Shown piece after piece: positions 9,337 to 17,500 of a stretch of DNA of 64,000 nucleotides. This DNA is from Cyanobium usitatum str. Tous (lineage in GTDB: Bacteria; Cyanobacteriota; Cyanobacteriia; PCC-6307; Cyanobiaceae), in contig NZ_OY986431.1 of NCBI RefSeq assembly GCF_963920485.1, positions 930,001 to 994,000 of the forward strand, read 5' to 3'. The position numbers and the translations under genes are program-made. Below the pieces are notes generated by a model that had not been told where the DNA came from, did no database searches, and saw only the letters and a program-made list of their open reading frames with translations. Every line of letters begins with the position of its first letter. The stretch's first letter is position 1.

Positions 9337-10848
9337 GTGATTGGCGTCTGGGTGCTGGGCGACCAGCTGGACCCGCTCCAGGCAGCTTTGGCAGCCCACA
9401 CCCCCGCAACCGCCCGGGTGTTGCTCATTGAGAGCAGCTCGGTGCTGCAGCAACGCCGCTATCACCGGCAGAAGCTGGTGCTGGTTTGGAGTGCCATGCG
9501 CCACTTCGCGGCCGAGTTGCGCCAGCGGGGTTGGACGGTGGACCTGCTTGAGACCTCGACCTTTGCTGAGGCGCTAAAGGATTGGCTGGCTGAGCACGAG
9601 ATCAGCGAGCTGCACCTGATGGAGCCAGCCGAGCGCCCCTTTCGGGAAGCGATTGAACGGTTGCCCCTGCCTACGCCCCTCGTGTGGCACCTCTCCAATG
9701 CCTTTCTCTGGAGCCGGGATGATTTCGGCGCCTGGGCTGCTCCTTACAAGCAGCTGCGCATGGAATTGTTCTATCGGGAGGGCCGCAAACGTTTTGGCGT
9801 ACTGATGAGCGATGACGGCCAGCCGCTTGGTGGCCAGTGGAACTACGACCAGGAGAATCGCAAGGCACCGCCCAAGGGGCTGGTGGGGCCAGAGCCCTTG
9901 GTGTTTGAGCCAGATGCAATCACCCGGGCCGTGATTGCCAAGGTGGACCAGCTGGCCCAGGAGCTTGAGGTCGATGCTGACCCTGGCTTACCAGGGAGCA
10001 GTGCGCCGTTCGGCTGGGCAGTTAGCCGCAGCCAGGCTCTGGCGGTGCTGGAGCATTTCATCTATACGCGCCTCGATGGCTTCGGCCCGTTCCAGGACGC
10101 CATGGTCAGCGGCCAGCCCACCCTGTGGCACGCCCTGCTCTCCCCATATCTCAACATTGGCCTGTTGCATCCGCTTGAGGTGATCCGCAGGCTGGAGCAG
10201 GCAGGGCTGGAGCGGGGTACCCCCCTGGCCTGCCTGGAAGGGGTGATTCGCCAGATCCTGGGCTGGCGCGAATACACCCACGGCCTCTACTGGTGGTTTG
10301 GCGCCGACTATCCAGCCCGAAATCACTTCGGCGCTAATCGTCCCTTGCCCGCCTGGCTGGAGCAGCTGGGCGGCAGTGGCATGGCCTGCATGGACACGGT
10401 GCTGGCCGAGCTCGAGGTAAGCGGCTACGCCCACCACATCCAGCGCTTGATGGTGCTAGCCAACTACGGCTTGATCGCCGGCCTCGATCCCCAGGCCTTC
10501 ACCGCCTGGTTTCACCGCATGTTTATTGACGGCTACGACTGGGTGATGCAAACCAACGTGCTCGGCATGGGGATGTTTGCCGATGGCGGCATGCTGGCCA
10601 GCAAGCCTTACGCCGCCAGCGGCAATTACATCAATCGGATGAGCAGCTACTGCAAGGGCTGCAGCTACAACCCCAAGCAGCGCACTGGTCCGGATGCCTG
10701 CCCATTCAATGCCCTTTATTGGGATTTCCTGGCTCGGAACCAAGAGGGTCTGCGCCGCAATCACCGCATGGGGCTGGTGATGAAGCAGCTCGAGAAGATC
10801 TCCGCCGAGGAGCTGGCGGCGATCCGGGCCACCGCTGCAGCCCACTGA
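9337..10848 (+). CDS. Cryptochrome/photolyase-related protein with Fe-S cluster (FeS-BCP type)
   Basis: From GTG 9337, two bases after the previous stop, the protein is 503 residues. The N-terminus IGVWVLGDQLDP is the start of the antenna-binding Rossmann domain. The C-terminal FAD-binding half contains three cysteines in the pattern C-x2-C-x12-C (CKGCSYNPKQRTGPDAC) plus an upstream Cys in GMACMDTV, matching the [4Fe-4S] ligands of bacterial (6-4) photolyases such as Agrobacterium PhrB. Family knowledge: these enzymes bind FAD and a lumazine antenna. Whether this one repairs DNA or acts as a photoreceptor cannot be told from sequence. Adjacent uvrC favours repair. Confidence 0.9.
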   Translation: MIGVWVLGDQLDPLQAALAAHTPATARVLLIESSSVLQQRRYHRQKLVLVWSAMRHFAAELRQRGWTVDLLETSTFAEALKDWLAEHEISELHLMEPAERPFREAIERLPLPTPLVWHLSNAFLWSRDDFGAWAAPYKQLRMELFYREGRKRFGVLMSDDGQPLGGQWNYDQENRKAPPKGLVGPEPLVFEPDAITRAVIAKVDQLAQELEVDADPGLPGSSAPFGWAVSRSQALAVLEHFIYTRLDGFGPFQDAMVSGQPTLWHALLSPYLNIGLLHPLEVIRRLEQAGLERGTPLACLEGVIRQILGWREYTHGLYWWFGADYPARNHFGANRPLPAWLEQLGGSGMACMDTVLAELEVSGYAHHIQRLMVLANYGLIAGLDPQAFTAWFHRMFIDGYDWVMQTNVLGMGMFADGGMLASKPYAASGNYINRMSSYCKGCSYNPKQRTGPDACPFNALYWDFLARNQEGLRRNHRMGLVMKQLEKISAEELAAIRATAAAH

Positions 10849-10855
10849 CTGCTGC

Positions 10856-10890
10856 GGCCCACTGAGCACTGCGGGCCTAGCTTGTGGGCC
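10856..10890 (+). terminator. Inverted repeat after the photolyase gene, possible terminator
   Basis: GGCCCAC at 10856-10862 pairs perfectly with GTGGGCC at 10884-10890, leaving a 21-base loop that itself repeats gene-end sequence (cactgc, gggcc). There is no clear T-tract, so termination is uncertain. It fills most of the 60-base gap before hemJ. Confidence 0.35.
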
Positions 10891-10908
10891 CCTGCTTGAA
10901 CTACCGCC

Positions 10909-11499
10909 ATGCCCTTATTGACCCTGAGCTGGCCCGCCGAGGCCTACCTCTGGTTCAAGACTCTCCACATCGTGGGGGTGGTGGTGTGGTTTGCCGGGCT
11001 TTTCTATCTAGTGCGGCTGTTCATCTATCACCGCGAGGCTGAGGAGCTGGAGGAATCCCTGCGGCCGGCTTTCCAGGCCCAGTACGGCTTGATGGAACGC
11101 CGTCTGGCCAACATCATCACCACCCCCGGCATGGTGGTCGCAGTGGTGTGTGCGGCTGGCCTGCTGAGCGTGAATCCCGCCTGGCTGCAGCAGGGCTGGA
11201 TGCACGCCAAGCTGGCTTTCGTGGCGGCCCTGCTGGCCTATCACGCCTTTTGCTATCGGTTGATGGGTCAGCTCAACAGTGGAGACTGCAGCTGGAGCCC
11301 GAAGCAATTGCGGGCCTTAAACGAGCTGCCCACCCTGCTGCTGGTGATCGTCGTGATGCTGGTGGTGTTCAAAAACCAATTCCCCACCGGCGCTGCCACC
11401 TGGTTCGTGGTGGCCCTGGTGGTGTTCATGGCTGCTTCGATTCAGTTCTATGCCCGCTGGCGGCGGCTGCGGGCGGAGCGGTTGTCCCCGAGTGCCTGA
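10909..11499 (+). CDS. hemJ: Protoporphyrinogen IX oxidase HemJ
   Basis: HemJ oxidises protoporphyrinogen IX to protoporphyrin IX, the branch point to heme and chlorophyll, at the membrane. The 196 residues contain about five hydrophobic segments. The first (LHIVGVVVWFAGLFYLVRLFIYH) has the conserved His and the aromatic/Gly pattern of the family, and the later HAKLAFVAALLAYHAF carries the conserved His-Lys pair. Cyanobacteria normally use HemJ rather than HemG or HemY. The start ATG at 10909 places the first conserved segment at the usual distance. Its stop lies inside the next frame. Confidence 0.93.
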   Translation: MPLLTLSWPAEAYLWFKTLHIVGVVVWFAGLFYLVRLFIYHREAEELEESLRPAFQAQYGLMERRLANIITTPGMVVAVVCAAGLLSVNPAWLQQGWMHAKLAFVAALLAYHAFCYRLMGQLNSGDCSWSPKQLRALNELPTLLLVIVVMLVVFKNQFPTGAATWFVVALVVFMAASIQFYARWRRLRAERLSPSA

Positions 11500-12142
11500 T
11501 CACCCCTTGCGCCAGGTGCTCCGCCAGCTGACGCCGGCCTGCTGCCCTGGCCGGGTCAATTTCCATTGCCACACCATCTGCAGCGACGGCAGCCTGAGCC
11601 CCCTTGAGCTGGCCCAGCAGGCCCTAGACCTCGGTCTGGAGCACCTAGCGATCACCGATCACCACAGCCTGGCCGCCCACGGGCCTGCCATGGAGGTCTT
11701 TGAGGCGGCGGCTAGCGAGGGCCGTGCCGTGCCCAGCTTCTGGCGAGGGGTGGAAATCAGCTGCTTGCTCGAGGGTTGTTTGGTGCATGTGTTGGTTCTT
11801 GGTTTTGATGCCGATCACCCCAGCCTTGAGCCTTACCTGCAGGGCCGGGCCCTGGTGGGGCCAGCGCTCCACGCTGAGGCGGTGCTGGAAGCGGGGCGCC
11901 AAGCGGGGGGCCTGCTGCTGCTTGCCCATCCCGCCCGCTACCGCCTGCCCTTCCAGCGATTGATAGCTGCGGCTGATCGTCTTGGTTTTGATGGCGCCGA
12001 GGCCTGGTACGACTACCAGATGCAGCCGCGCTGGACACCAACGCCTCTGGTGTGCGATGCGATCGCCGCTGAGCTGCAGCAACGTGGCCTTTTGATGAGT
12101 TGCGGTACCGATACCCATGGACTAGCCCTTCTTGGCCGCTAG
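11492..12142 (+). CDS. PHP-domain metal-dependent phosphoesterase
   Basis: GTG at 11492 overlaps the hemJ stop by eight bases and gives 216 residues. Motifs of the PHP superfamily are in order: NFHCHTICSDGSLSP (H-x-H), LAITDHHSL (D-H-H), a glutamate in FWRGVEIS, AHPARYR, and a final CGTDTHG. These would bind two or three metals. Relatives include the 5'-3' exonuclease/AMP phosphatase YciV (RNase AM) and other phosphoesterases. At 216 residues it is shorter than YciV, so the substrate is left open. Confidence 0.85.
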   Translation: MPDHPLRQVLRQLTPACCPGRVNFHCHTICSDGSLSPLELAQQALDLGLEHLAITDHHSLAAHGPAMEVFEAAASEGRAVPSFWRGVEISCLLEGCLVHVLVLGFDADHPSLEPYLQGRALVGPALHAEAVLEAGRQAGGLLLLAHPARYRLPFQRLIAAADRLGFDGAEAWYDYQMQPRWTPTPLVCDAIAAELQQRGLLMSCGTDTHGLALLGR

Positions 12143-12171
12143 GGTTTCCTGACGCTTACCCCTGGCAGACG

Positions 12172-12744
12172 ATGGGTTTGTTTGATCGCCTGTTCGCCAC
12201 CCGCGACGGCAACGCCGCCGCCCCGAAGACCCCCCAGCCCAAAAAGGAGGTTGAGACCTTCTTCCTGGACGCCGATGCTTCCAGCAGCATGGGCAACGTT
12301 GATTTCATGCGGCGGTCTAACACCATTCGCCGCACCTTCCCGGGCACGGTTGATAGCCCGGGCAACAAGGAGATGGTGGCAGAGGTGGCTTCGATGGAGT
12401 CGCGGCTGGAGCGGGTCTCCGATGGCTTGGGTGGGCAGACCAACCAGGCTGAACCAGCCTTTGATCTCACCCGTGGTGTCCCAAAACCAGTCAAGAAGAC
12501 CTTCGCCCAAACTATGTCCCAGGCGGAGCTTGATCAGCGCATGAAAGGTTCTGCCATGGGGGTGAACGTGCCTGGTGGTACCGCAGCGATCAAGCAGGAG
12601 CAGGAGCAGGCGCAAGCTCAAGCTCAGGCCCAGGCCCAGGCAGCTGCAATGGCAAGGTCTCAGGCCCAGAGCAGCCAGCAGGCCAGCGGCAAGGCTGGCG
12701 ACATTGATCCCTTCAAGCGCATGAGCAGAGAATTGAAAGGTTGA
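12172..12744 (+). CDS. Conserved hypothetical protein with Gln-Ala repeat
   Basis: 190 residues from ATG 12172. The N-terminal half is ordered-looking (MGLFDRLFATRDG, FFLDADASSSMGNVDFMRRS, NTIRRTFPG), and the C-terminal half is low-complexity with a run of alternating Gln and Ala near residues 144-157, ending in DPFKRMSRELKG. I recognise the N-terminal motif set only as a protein shared among cyanobacteria and cannot name a function. It has no signal peptide or membrane span. It ends 19 bases from the convergent cobN stop. Confidence 0.75.
   Translation: MGLFDRLFATRDGNAAAPKTPQPKKEVETFFLDADASSSMGNVDFMRRSNTIRRTFPGTVDSPGNKEMVAEVASMESRLERVSDGLGGQTNQAEPAFDLTRGVPKPVKKTFAQTMSQAELDQRMKGSAMGVNVPGGTAAIKQEQEQAQAQAQAQAQAAAMARSQAQSSQQASGKAGDIDPFKRMSRELKG
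12601..12647 (+). repeat. Degenerate hexanucleotide repeat coding (Gln-Ala)n
   Basis: Imperfect copies of cargcy-type hexamers (caagct, caggcc) code for an alternating Gln-Ala run. The copies differ at third positions, so the array is old or selected at the protein level. Confidence 0.75.
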
Positions 12745-12763
12745 GCAAGCCGGCTTGGTTGCC

Positions 12764-15700
12764 TTAGCGCTGCTCAATCAGACTTTCGCTATCAAGAACC
12801 AGCTGGCGCAACTGCTCCAGCTGGTTTTTTTGTGCCCCTTCCCACAGACCCCTGTTGTGGGCTTCCAGGAGCCGTTCGGCCATGTCTCGCAGGGCCCAGG
12901 GATTGCTCTGCACCAGAAAATCACGCACTGTCTGATCCCCGAGCCACTGGTCGCAGATGGCGCCGTAGCCCCAGTCAGGCACTCGGCCGGTACTGGCGTC
13001 GTAGGCAAACAAATAATCGAGGCTGGCAGCCATTTCGAAGCCGCCCTTGTAGCCGTGACCTCTCATCGCTTCGATCCAGCGAGGGTTGAGCACGCGACTG
13101 CGCAGCACCTTGTCAAACTCCCGCTCCAGCCTGTGCAGCCTGGGCCGGGCAGCTCGGGAATGGTCGCCAAACCAAAGTGCTGGGCGCTGCCCTGAGACCC
13201 GCTCCACCGCTGCACTCAATCCCCCCTGAAACTGGTAGTAGTCGTCGGAGTCGAGCAGGTCGTGCTCCCGGTTGTCCTGGTTGTGCAACACCACCTGCAC
13301 CGCCTTGAGGCGTTGCTCCAGGCCGCTCCGGTCGGCCTGGGCTTCGATTCCAGCCTGCCCAGCAGCCCCGGCCTGGCTGTCGTAACGCCAGCTGCTCCAG
13401 TTCAAAAAAACCTCGCCCAGGTCTGCCCGCTCCTCCCAGTGGCCGCTGTCGATCAGGCCCTGCAGTCCTGCCCCGTAGGCCCCTGGCGCTGAGCCGTAGA
13501 CGCGGGCGCTGTGGCCTTCGCGGCGGTAGGCGGCGGCGAGGGGGTTGTCTGCCTCTGGTTCGGCTAGAGCGGCTACCAGTTCAGTGGCCCGGTTAACCCA
13601 CCCCACCAGCTGGGGGAAGGCGTCGCGGAACAGTCCTGAGATGCGCAGGGTGACGTCCACCCGCGGCCGGCCCAGCAGGCTGAGGGGAATCACCTCCAGA
13701 TCCACCATGCGGCGGGTGGGTCCGTCCCAAATCGGTCTCACGCCAAGTAGGGCCAGGGCCTGGGCGATGTCTTCGCCGCCATTGCGCATCGTTGCCGTGC
13801 CCCAAACCGATAGGGCCAAGTTGCCCAGGTGCTCCCCCTGCTCTTGAAGGTGCAGTTCCAGCAGCAACTCGGCGCTGCGGCGGCCCAGGTCCCAGGCCGC
13901 TTCTGTGGGTAGCCCGCGCAGGTCGACACTGTAAAAGTTGCGCCCCGTCGGCAGCAGGTCTGGCCGGCCGCGGGTGGGGGCGCCGGAGGGTCCTGCGGCA
14001 ATGCGCTCCCCCTCCAGGCCCCGCAGGAAGGCTTCCCGTTCGGCGCGGCCGCAGGCCACTAGGGGGGGCAGCAGGGCCTGGCGCAGGTGCTGCAGCGCCT
14101 GCTGCAGCCTGGGTCCAGCCAAGGGCGAAGCCTTGGCTTGGCTTTGTTGCAAACCGGCCAGCTCCTGCTCCACCAAGGTCAGTGCTTGCGCCTCCAACAG
14201 CGCAACCCCATCTCCCACCAGGCGCGGTAGCTCTCCGCCAAAGGCGGCCTGGAGCCGTTGCTGGTCTGGCTGGCCCAGGGGCGTGCTGTCTTCATCGCCC
14301 CAGGGGTCGAAGCTGAGCTGCAGGTCTTGCGCCAGGGCCTGGGTGAGGCCGGGTTGCGCTGCCAAGGGACAGCGGGCAAGGCAGAGCAGGAGCTCGGCCA
14401 GCCGATCGGGCTCCGGCAGGGTGCCGAAGGTGTGGAGCCCCAGGCGGATCTGGGCCTCCTTGAGCTCGCAAAGGTAGCCATCGGCCGCATCGAGCCGGCT
14501 ATCAAGCTCCGCGGCTCTACCGAGCGGCAGTTCCATGCTCTCGAGCTGCTCGGCCAGGGTCTGGCGCAGGGGGACTGCCCGTTCACTGCCGAGCTGACAG
14601 GCTTCCCAATACTCATCCAGCAGCACCTCAAGTCGCTGCAGTGCGCCATGCAGGCCTGCCCGTCCGAGGGGTGGCGTCAGGTGATCGAGGATCACCGCCT
14701 GGCTGCGGCGCTTGGCCTGGGAACCCTCGCCGGGATCGTTGACGATGAAGGGATAAAGGTGTGGCAGCGGCCCCAGGGCCCACTCCGGAAAACAGCTGGC
14801 GGACAGCCCCAACCCCTTGCCAGGCAGCCATTCCAGGTTGCCGTGCTTGCCCACATGCACCACCGCATGGGCGCCAAACTCCTGACGCAGCCAGAGGTAT
14901 TGGGCCAGGTAGGCGTGGGTGGGGGGTAGGTCGGGGCTGTGATAGCTGAGGGTCGGATCCCTGTCGTAGCCGCGGTCAGGCTGGATCAACACGCTCACGT
15001 GGCCGAGCTGCAGACCACGAATCGGGAAGCCGGCTGCAGCTCCGGCGGCGCTAACCAGAGCGACATCGAGTTCAGGCGGTCCCCACACCGCCTCTAGCCT
15101 TTGGCGGCCCTCGCTGGGGAGGCAGGCATACCAGTCCTGGTATGTGGCAAGGGGCAGCAGGGTCAGGGCGGGTCGGTGCTCGCTTTCCGGATCGTTGCTG
15201 CGTCCAGCCAGCAGCATCTGGATCAAGGCTTCGCCATCAACAGGCACTGGGCCCTGCAATTTGTAACCAGCCCCGGCAAGCCACTGCAACATCAAGGCCG
15301 TTGAAGCCGGCGTATCGAGTCCGACGCCATTGGCGAGGCGGCTGTTGCGGGTTGGGTAGTTGGCCAGCACAAGCGCAACGCGCCTTTCGGCAGCTGGGGT
15401 TTGGCGCAGGCGGATCCAGTTGGCACAGAGCTGGGCGATCCAGGCCAGCCGTTCCGGATCCGGTTGGTAGCGCTGCAGGGCCGAAGCAAGACGCTCGCTG
15501 GCGCCCACGGTCTCCTTAAAGGCGCCAATGCGAGTAGTGAGCCGCCCGTCCAACTCTGGCAAGGCCACCTGGAGGGTGAGGTCGGTTGGGCCCAAGCCGA
15601 TGCTGCTGGTCTGCCAGCGGCTGCGGGGCTGGCTACTGCAAAGCAGCTGCAGCACCGGCACACCTAGTTGCTCCCATAGCGGCGCCCCTAGGCCGGCCTC

Positions 15701-16492
15701 CTCAAACTGCACTGAGGCAAAGGAGGTGCTGCACAACACGGCCTGGACTGCTTCCCGCTGCAGCAGGTCGGCCACACCCCGCTGCACCGCCCCATCCCGT
15801 AGGCCGCTTACCCACAGCGCCCGCGGGCATAGTCCCGCCTGGCGCAGGGCCAGCAGGGTGGCATCCATCAGCGCCAGGTCACCGGCCTGTAGCAGGGCCC
15901 GATAGGCGATCACGCCTACGCGAGGGCCTTTCTCCTGCTGCCAATCATGGGCTAGTGGATCGGCGAGAGGCTCGGCTCGTGGCGGCGCTGGGGACCGACC
16001 TTCGAGCAGAGCCTGCAAAGCCCGTAGCAGTTGGCGCAAGTTGGCGGGTCCCCCCTCCCGCAGGCAGCGGGCCAGGCCGATTGCTAATTCAGGATCAACG
16101 GTGCCCAGCCCCGCCAGCACCTGCTCCTCATCGGCCGTGCCCGCCAGCACGAGCAGTTGGCGCCCTGGAGCTAAGCCTGCCCAGTTCTGGAGCTGCTCCA
16201 AGCCATAACTCCAGTGGCCCCTCCCCCCCAGTAACCGCACAACCACCAGCCGGGCGTGGCGCACCGTGAAATTGAGGTAGTGGTCGATCTGGGCCGGGTG
16301 GGCCAGGGCCGCCAGGTTTAGGCCGCGCAGCTCAGCTCTCAGCAGCTGGGGTTCCCGCTCAAGCAGCTGGTCCATGGCCAGTAGGTCGGTGTCAGCACTG
16401 CTGAGCAGCAGCACAGGCGCGGCAGGCTGCTCCACCAAGGCGCCGATATCGGCTGCTGCTCCTCCCCCAGGTATCGATGCCAAGCGATGCAT
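12764..16492 (-). CDS. cobN: Cobaltochelatase subunit CobN
   Basis: Large subunit of the ATP-dependent chelatase that inserts cobalt into hydrogenobyrinate a,c-diamide or a related corrin. From ATG 16492 it is 1242 residues, normal for CobN; the frame stays open to 16579 but that stretch is unconserved and overlaps ilvE. The core motif HVGKHGNLEWLPGKGLGLS with FPEWALGPLPHLYPFIVNDPGEGSQAKRR is typical of CobN/ChlH proteins. The overall layout and the GVRPIWDGPTRRMVDLEVIPL segment fit CobN rather than magnesium chelatase ChlH. No CobS/CobT is in the window; cyanobacteria may share ChlI/ChlD as partners. It diverges from ilvE-metH. Confidence 0.93.
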   Translation of the reverse strand: MHRLASIPGGGAAADIGALVEQPAAPVLLLSSADTDLLAMDQLLEREPQLLRAELRGLNLAALAHPAQIDHYLNFTVRHARLVVVRLLGGRGHWSYGLEQLQNWAGLAPGRQLLVLAGTADEEQVLAGLGTVDPELAIGLARCLREGGPANLRQLLRALQALLEGRSPAPPRAEPLADPLAHDWQQEKGPRVGVIAYRALLQAGDLALMDATLLALRQAGLCPRALWVSGLRDGAVQRGVADLLQREAVQAVLCSTSFASVQFEEAGLGAPLWEQLGVPVLQLLCSSQPRSRWQTSSIGLGPTDLTLQVALPELDGRLTTRIGAFKETVGASERLASALQRYQPDPERLAWIAQLCANWIRLRQTPAAERRVALVLANYPTRNSRLANGVGLDTPASTALMLQWLAGAGYKLQGPVPVDGEALIQMLLAGRSNDPESEHRPALTLLPLATYQDWYACLPSEGRQRLEAVWGPPELDVALVSAAGAAAGFPIRGLQLGHVSVLIQPDRGYDRDPTLSYHSPDLPPTHAYLAQYLWLRQEFGAHAVVHVGKHGNLEWLPGKGLGLSASCFPEWALGPLPHLYPFIVNDPGEGSQAKRRSQAVILDHLTPPLGRAGLHGALQRLEVLLDEYWEACQLGSERAVPLRQTLAEQLESMELPLGRAAELDSRLDAADGYLCELKEAQIRLGLHTFGTLPEPDRLAELLLCLARCPLAAQPGLTQALAQDLQLSFDPWGDEDSTPLGQPDQQRLQAAFGGELPRLVGDGVALLEAQALTLVEQELAGLQQSQAKASPLAGPRLQQALQHLRQALLPPLVACGRAEREAFLRGLEGERIAAGPSGAPTRGRPDLLPTGRNFYSVDLRGLPTEAAWDLGRRSAELLLELHLQEQGEHLGNLALSVWGTATMRNGGEDIAQALALLGVRPIWDGPTRRMVDLEVIPLSLLGRPRVDVTLRISGLFRDAFPQLVGWVNRATELVAALAEPEADNPLAAAYRREGHSARVYGSAPGAYGAGLQGLIDSGHWEERADLGEVFLNWSSWRYDSQAGAAGQAGIEAQADRSGLEQRLKAVQVVLHNQDNREHDLLDSDDYYQFQGGLSAAVERVSGQRPALWFGDHSRAARPRLHRLEREFDKVLRSRVLNPRWIEAMRGHGYKGGFEMAASLDYLFAYDASTGRVPDWGYGAICDQWLGDQTVRDFLVQSNPWALRDMAERLLEAHNRGLWEGAQKNQLEQLRQLVLDSESLIEQR

Positions 16493-16577
16493 CGCCCCAT
16501 CCTGCTTGCTGCGGTGAGAAGATCGGTTCATTCCGGCCCCAGGCCGCCGCGCCAGCACCGCCCGCTTCGCCCTCACC

Positions 16578-17495
16578 ATGCACCAGTTCCTGCCTTACGC
16601 CTGGTTCGGTGGCCGATGCGTGCCCTTTGCCGAAGCCACCCTGTCGGTGGCCACCCACGCCCTCCACTACGGCACTGCAGCCTTTGGCGGCATGCGGGCC
16701 CTGCCCAATCCCAGCGACCCGGCTGAGATCCTGCTTTTCCGCGCCGATCGCCACACCCGCCGCCTCAGCCAAAGTGCCCGGCTGCTGCTAACTGAGCTAC
16801 CCGAAGAAACCATCCACGAAGCGATCGTGACCTTCTTGCGGGCTAATAAACCAACCTGCCCAGTTTATTTGCGCCCGTTTGTGTACACCAGTGATCTGGG
16901 TATCGCGCCCCGGCTGCACAATATTGAGACCGATTTTCTCATCTACGGACTGGAGCTGGGCGACTACCTCTCTCCGGAGGGTGTGAGCTGCCGCATTTCC
17001 TCTTGGACCCGCCAAGAAGACCGCTCCTTGCCCCTGCGCGGCAAAATCAGTGGTGCTTACATCACCAGCTCCTTGGCTAAAACAGAAGCTGTAAAAAGCG
17101 GTTTTGATGAGGCCCTGCTGCTCAACAGTCGCGGCAAGGTAAGTGAAGCCAGCGGCATGAATCTTTTTATTGTTCGAGATGGTGTATTGATCACCCCTGG
17201 GGTTGATCAGGACATCCTTGAAGGCATCACCCGCGCCAGCGTGCTGGAACTGGCCCAGGCCATGGGCATTCCCACCCTGGAGCGTCCTGTCGATAAGAGC
17301 GAGCTGTTTGTAGCTGATGAAGTGTTCCTCAGCGGCACCGCCGCCAAGGTCACCCCGGTGCGCCGGGTGGAGACCACCGACATGCCTGGCCAGCGGCCGA
17401 TAATGAATGCGATTCGTGATCGCCTAACGGCAATCACAGAAGGCCGCGATTCCGCCTATGACCACTGGGTGACTCGGATTCGCGTAGACGGTTGA
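16578..17495 (+). CDS. ilvE: Branched-chain-amino-acid aminotransferase
   Basis: PLP class IV aminotransferase that makes valine, leucine and isoleucine from their keto acids. 305 residues from ATG 16578. It has the early YAWFGG / [15 protein letters not shown] pattern, the PLP lysine in the [13 protein letters not shown] region preceded by conserved arginines, [11 protein letters not shown], and the C-terminal [16 protein letters not shown] motif. The class IV relatives 4-amino-4-deoxychorismate lyase and D-amino acid transaminase are less likely given the length and HYGTAAFGG. Its stop overlaps the open metH frame; ilvD, from the same pathway, lies elsewhere in this window. Confidence 0.95.
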   Translation: MHQFLPYAWFGGRCVPFAEATLSVATHALHYGTAAFGGMRALPNPSDPAEILLFRADRHTRRLSQSARLLLTELPEETIHEAIVTFLRANKPTCPVYLRPFVYTSDLGIAPRLHNIETDFLIYGLELGDYLSPEGVSCRISSWTRQEDRSLPLRGKISGAYITSSLAKTEAVKSGFDEALLLNSRGKVSEASGMNLFIVRDGVLITPGVDQDILEGITRASVLELAQAMGIPTLERPVDKSELFVADEVFLSGTAAKVTPVRRVETTDMPGQRPIMNAIRDRLTAITEGRDSAYDHWVTRIRVDG

Positions 17496-17500
17496 TCAAC

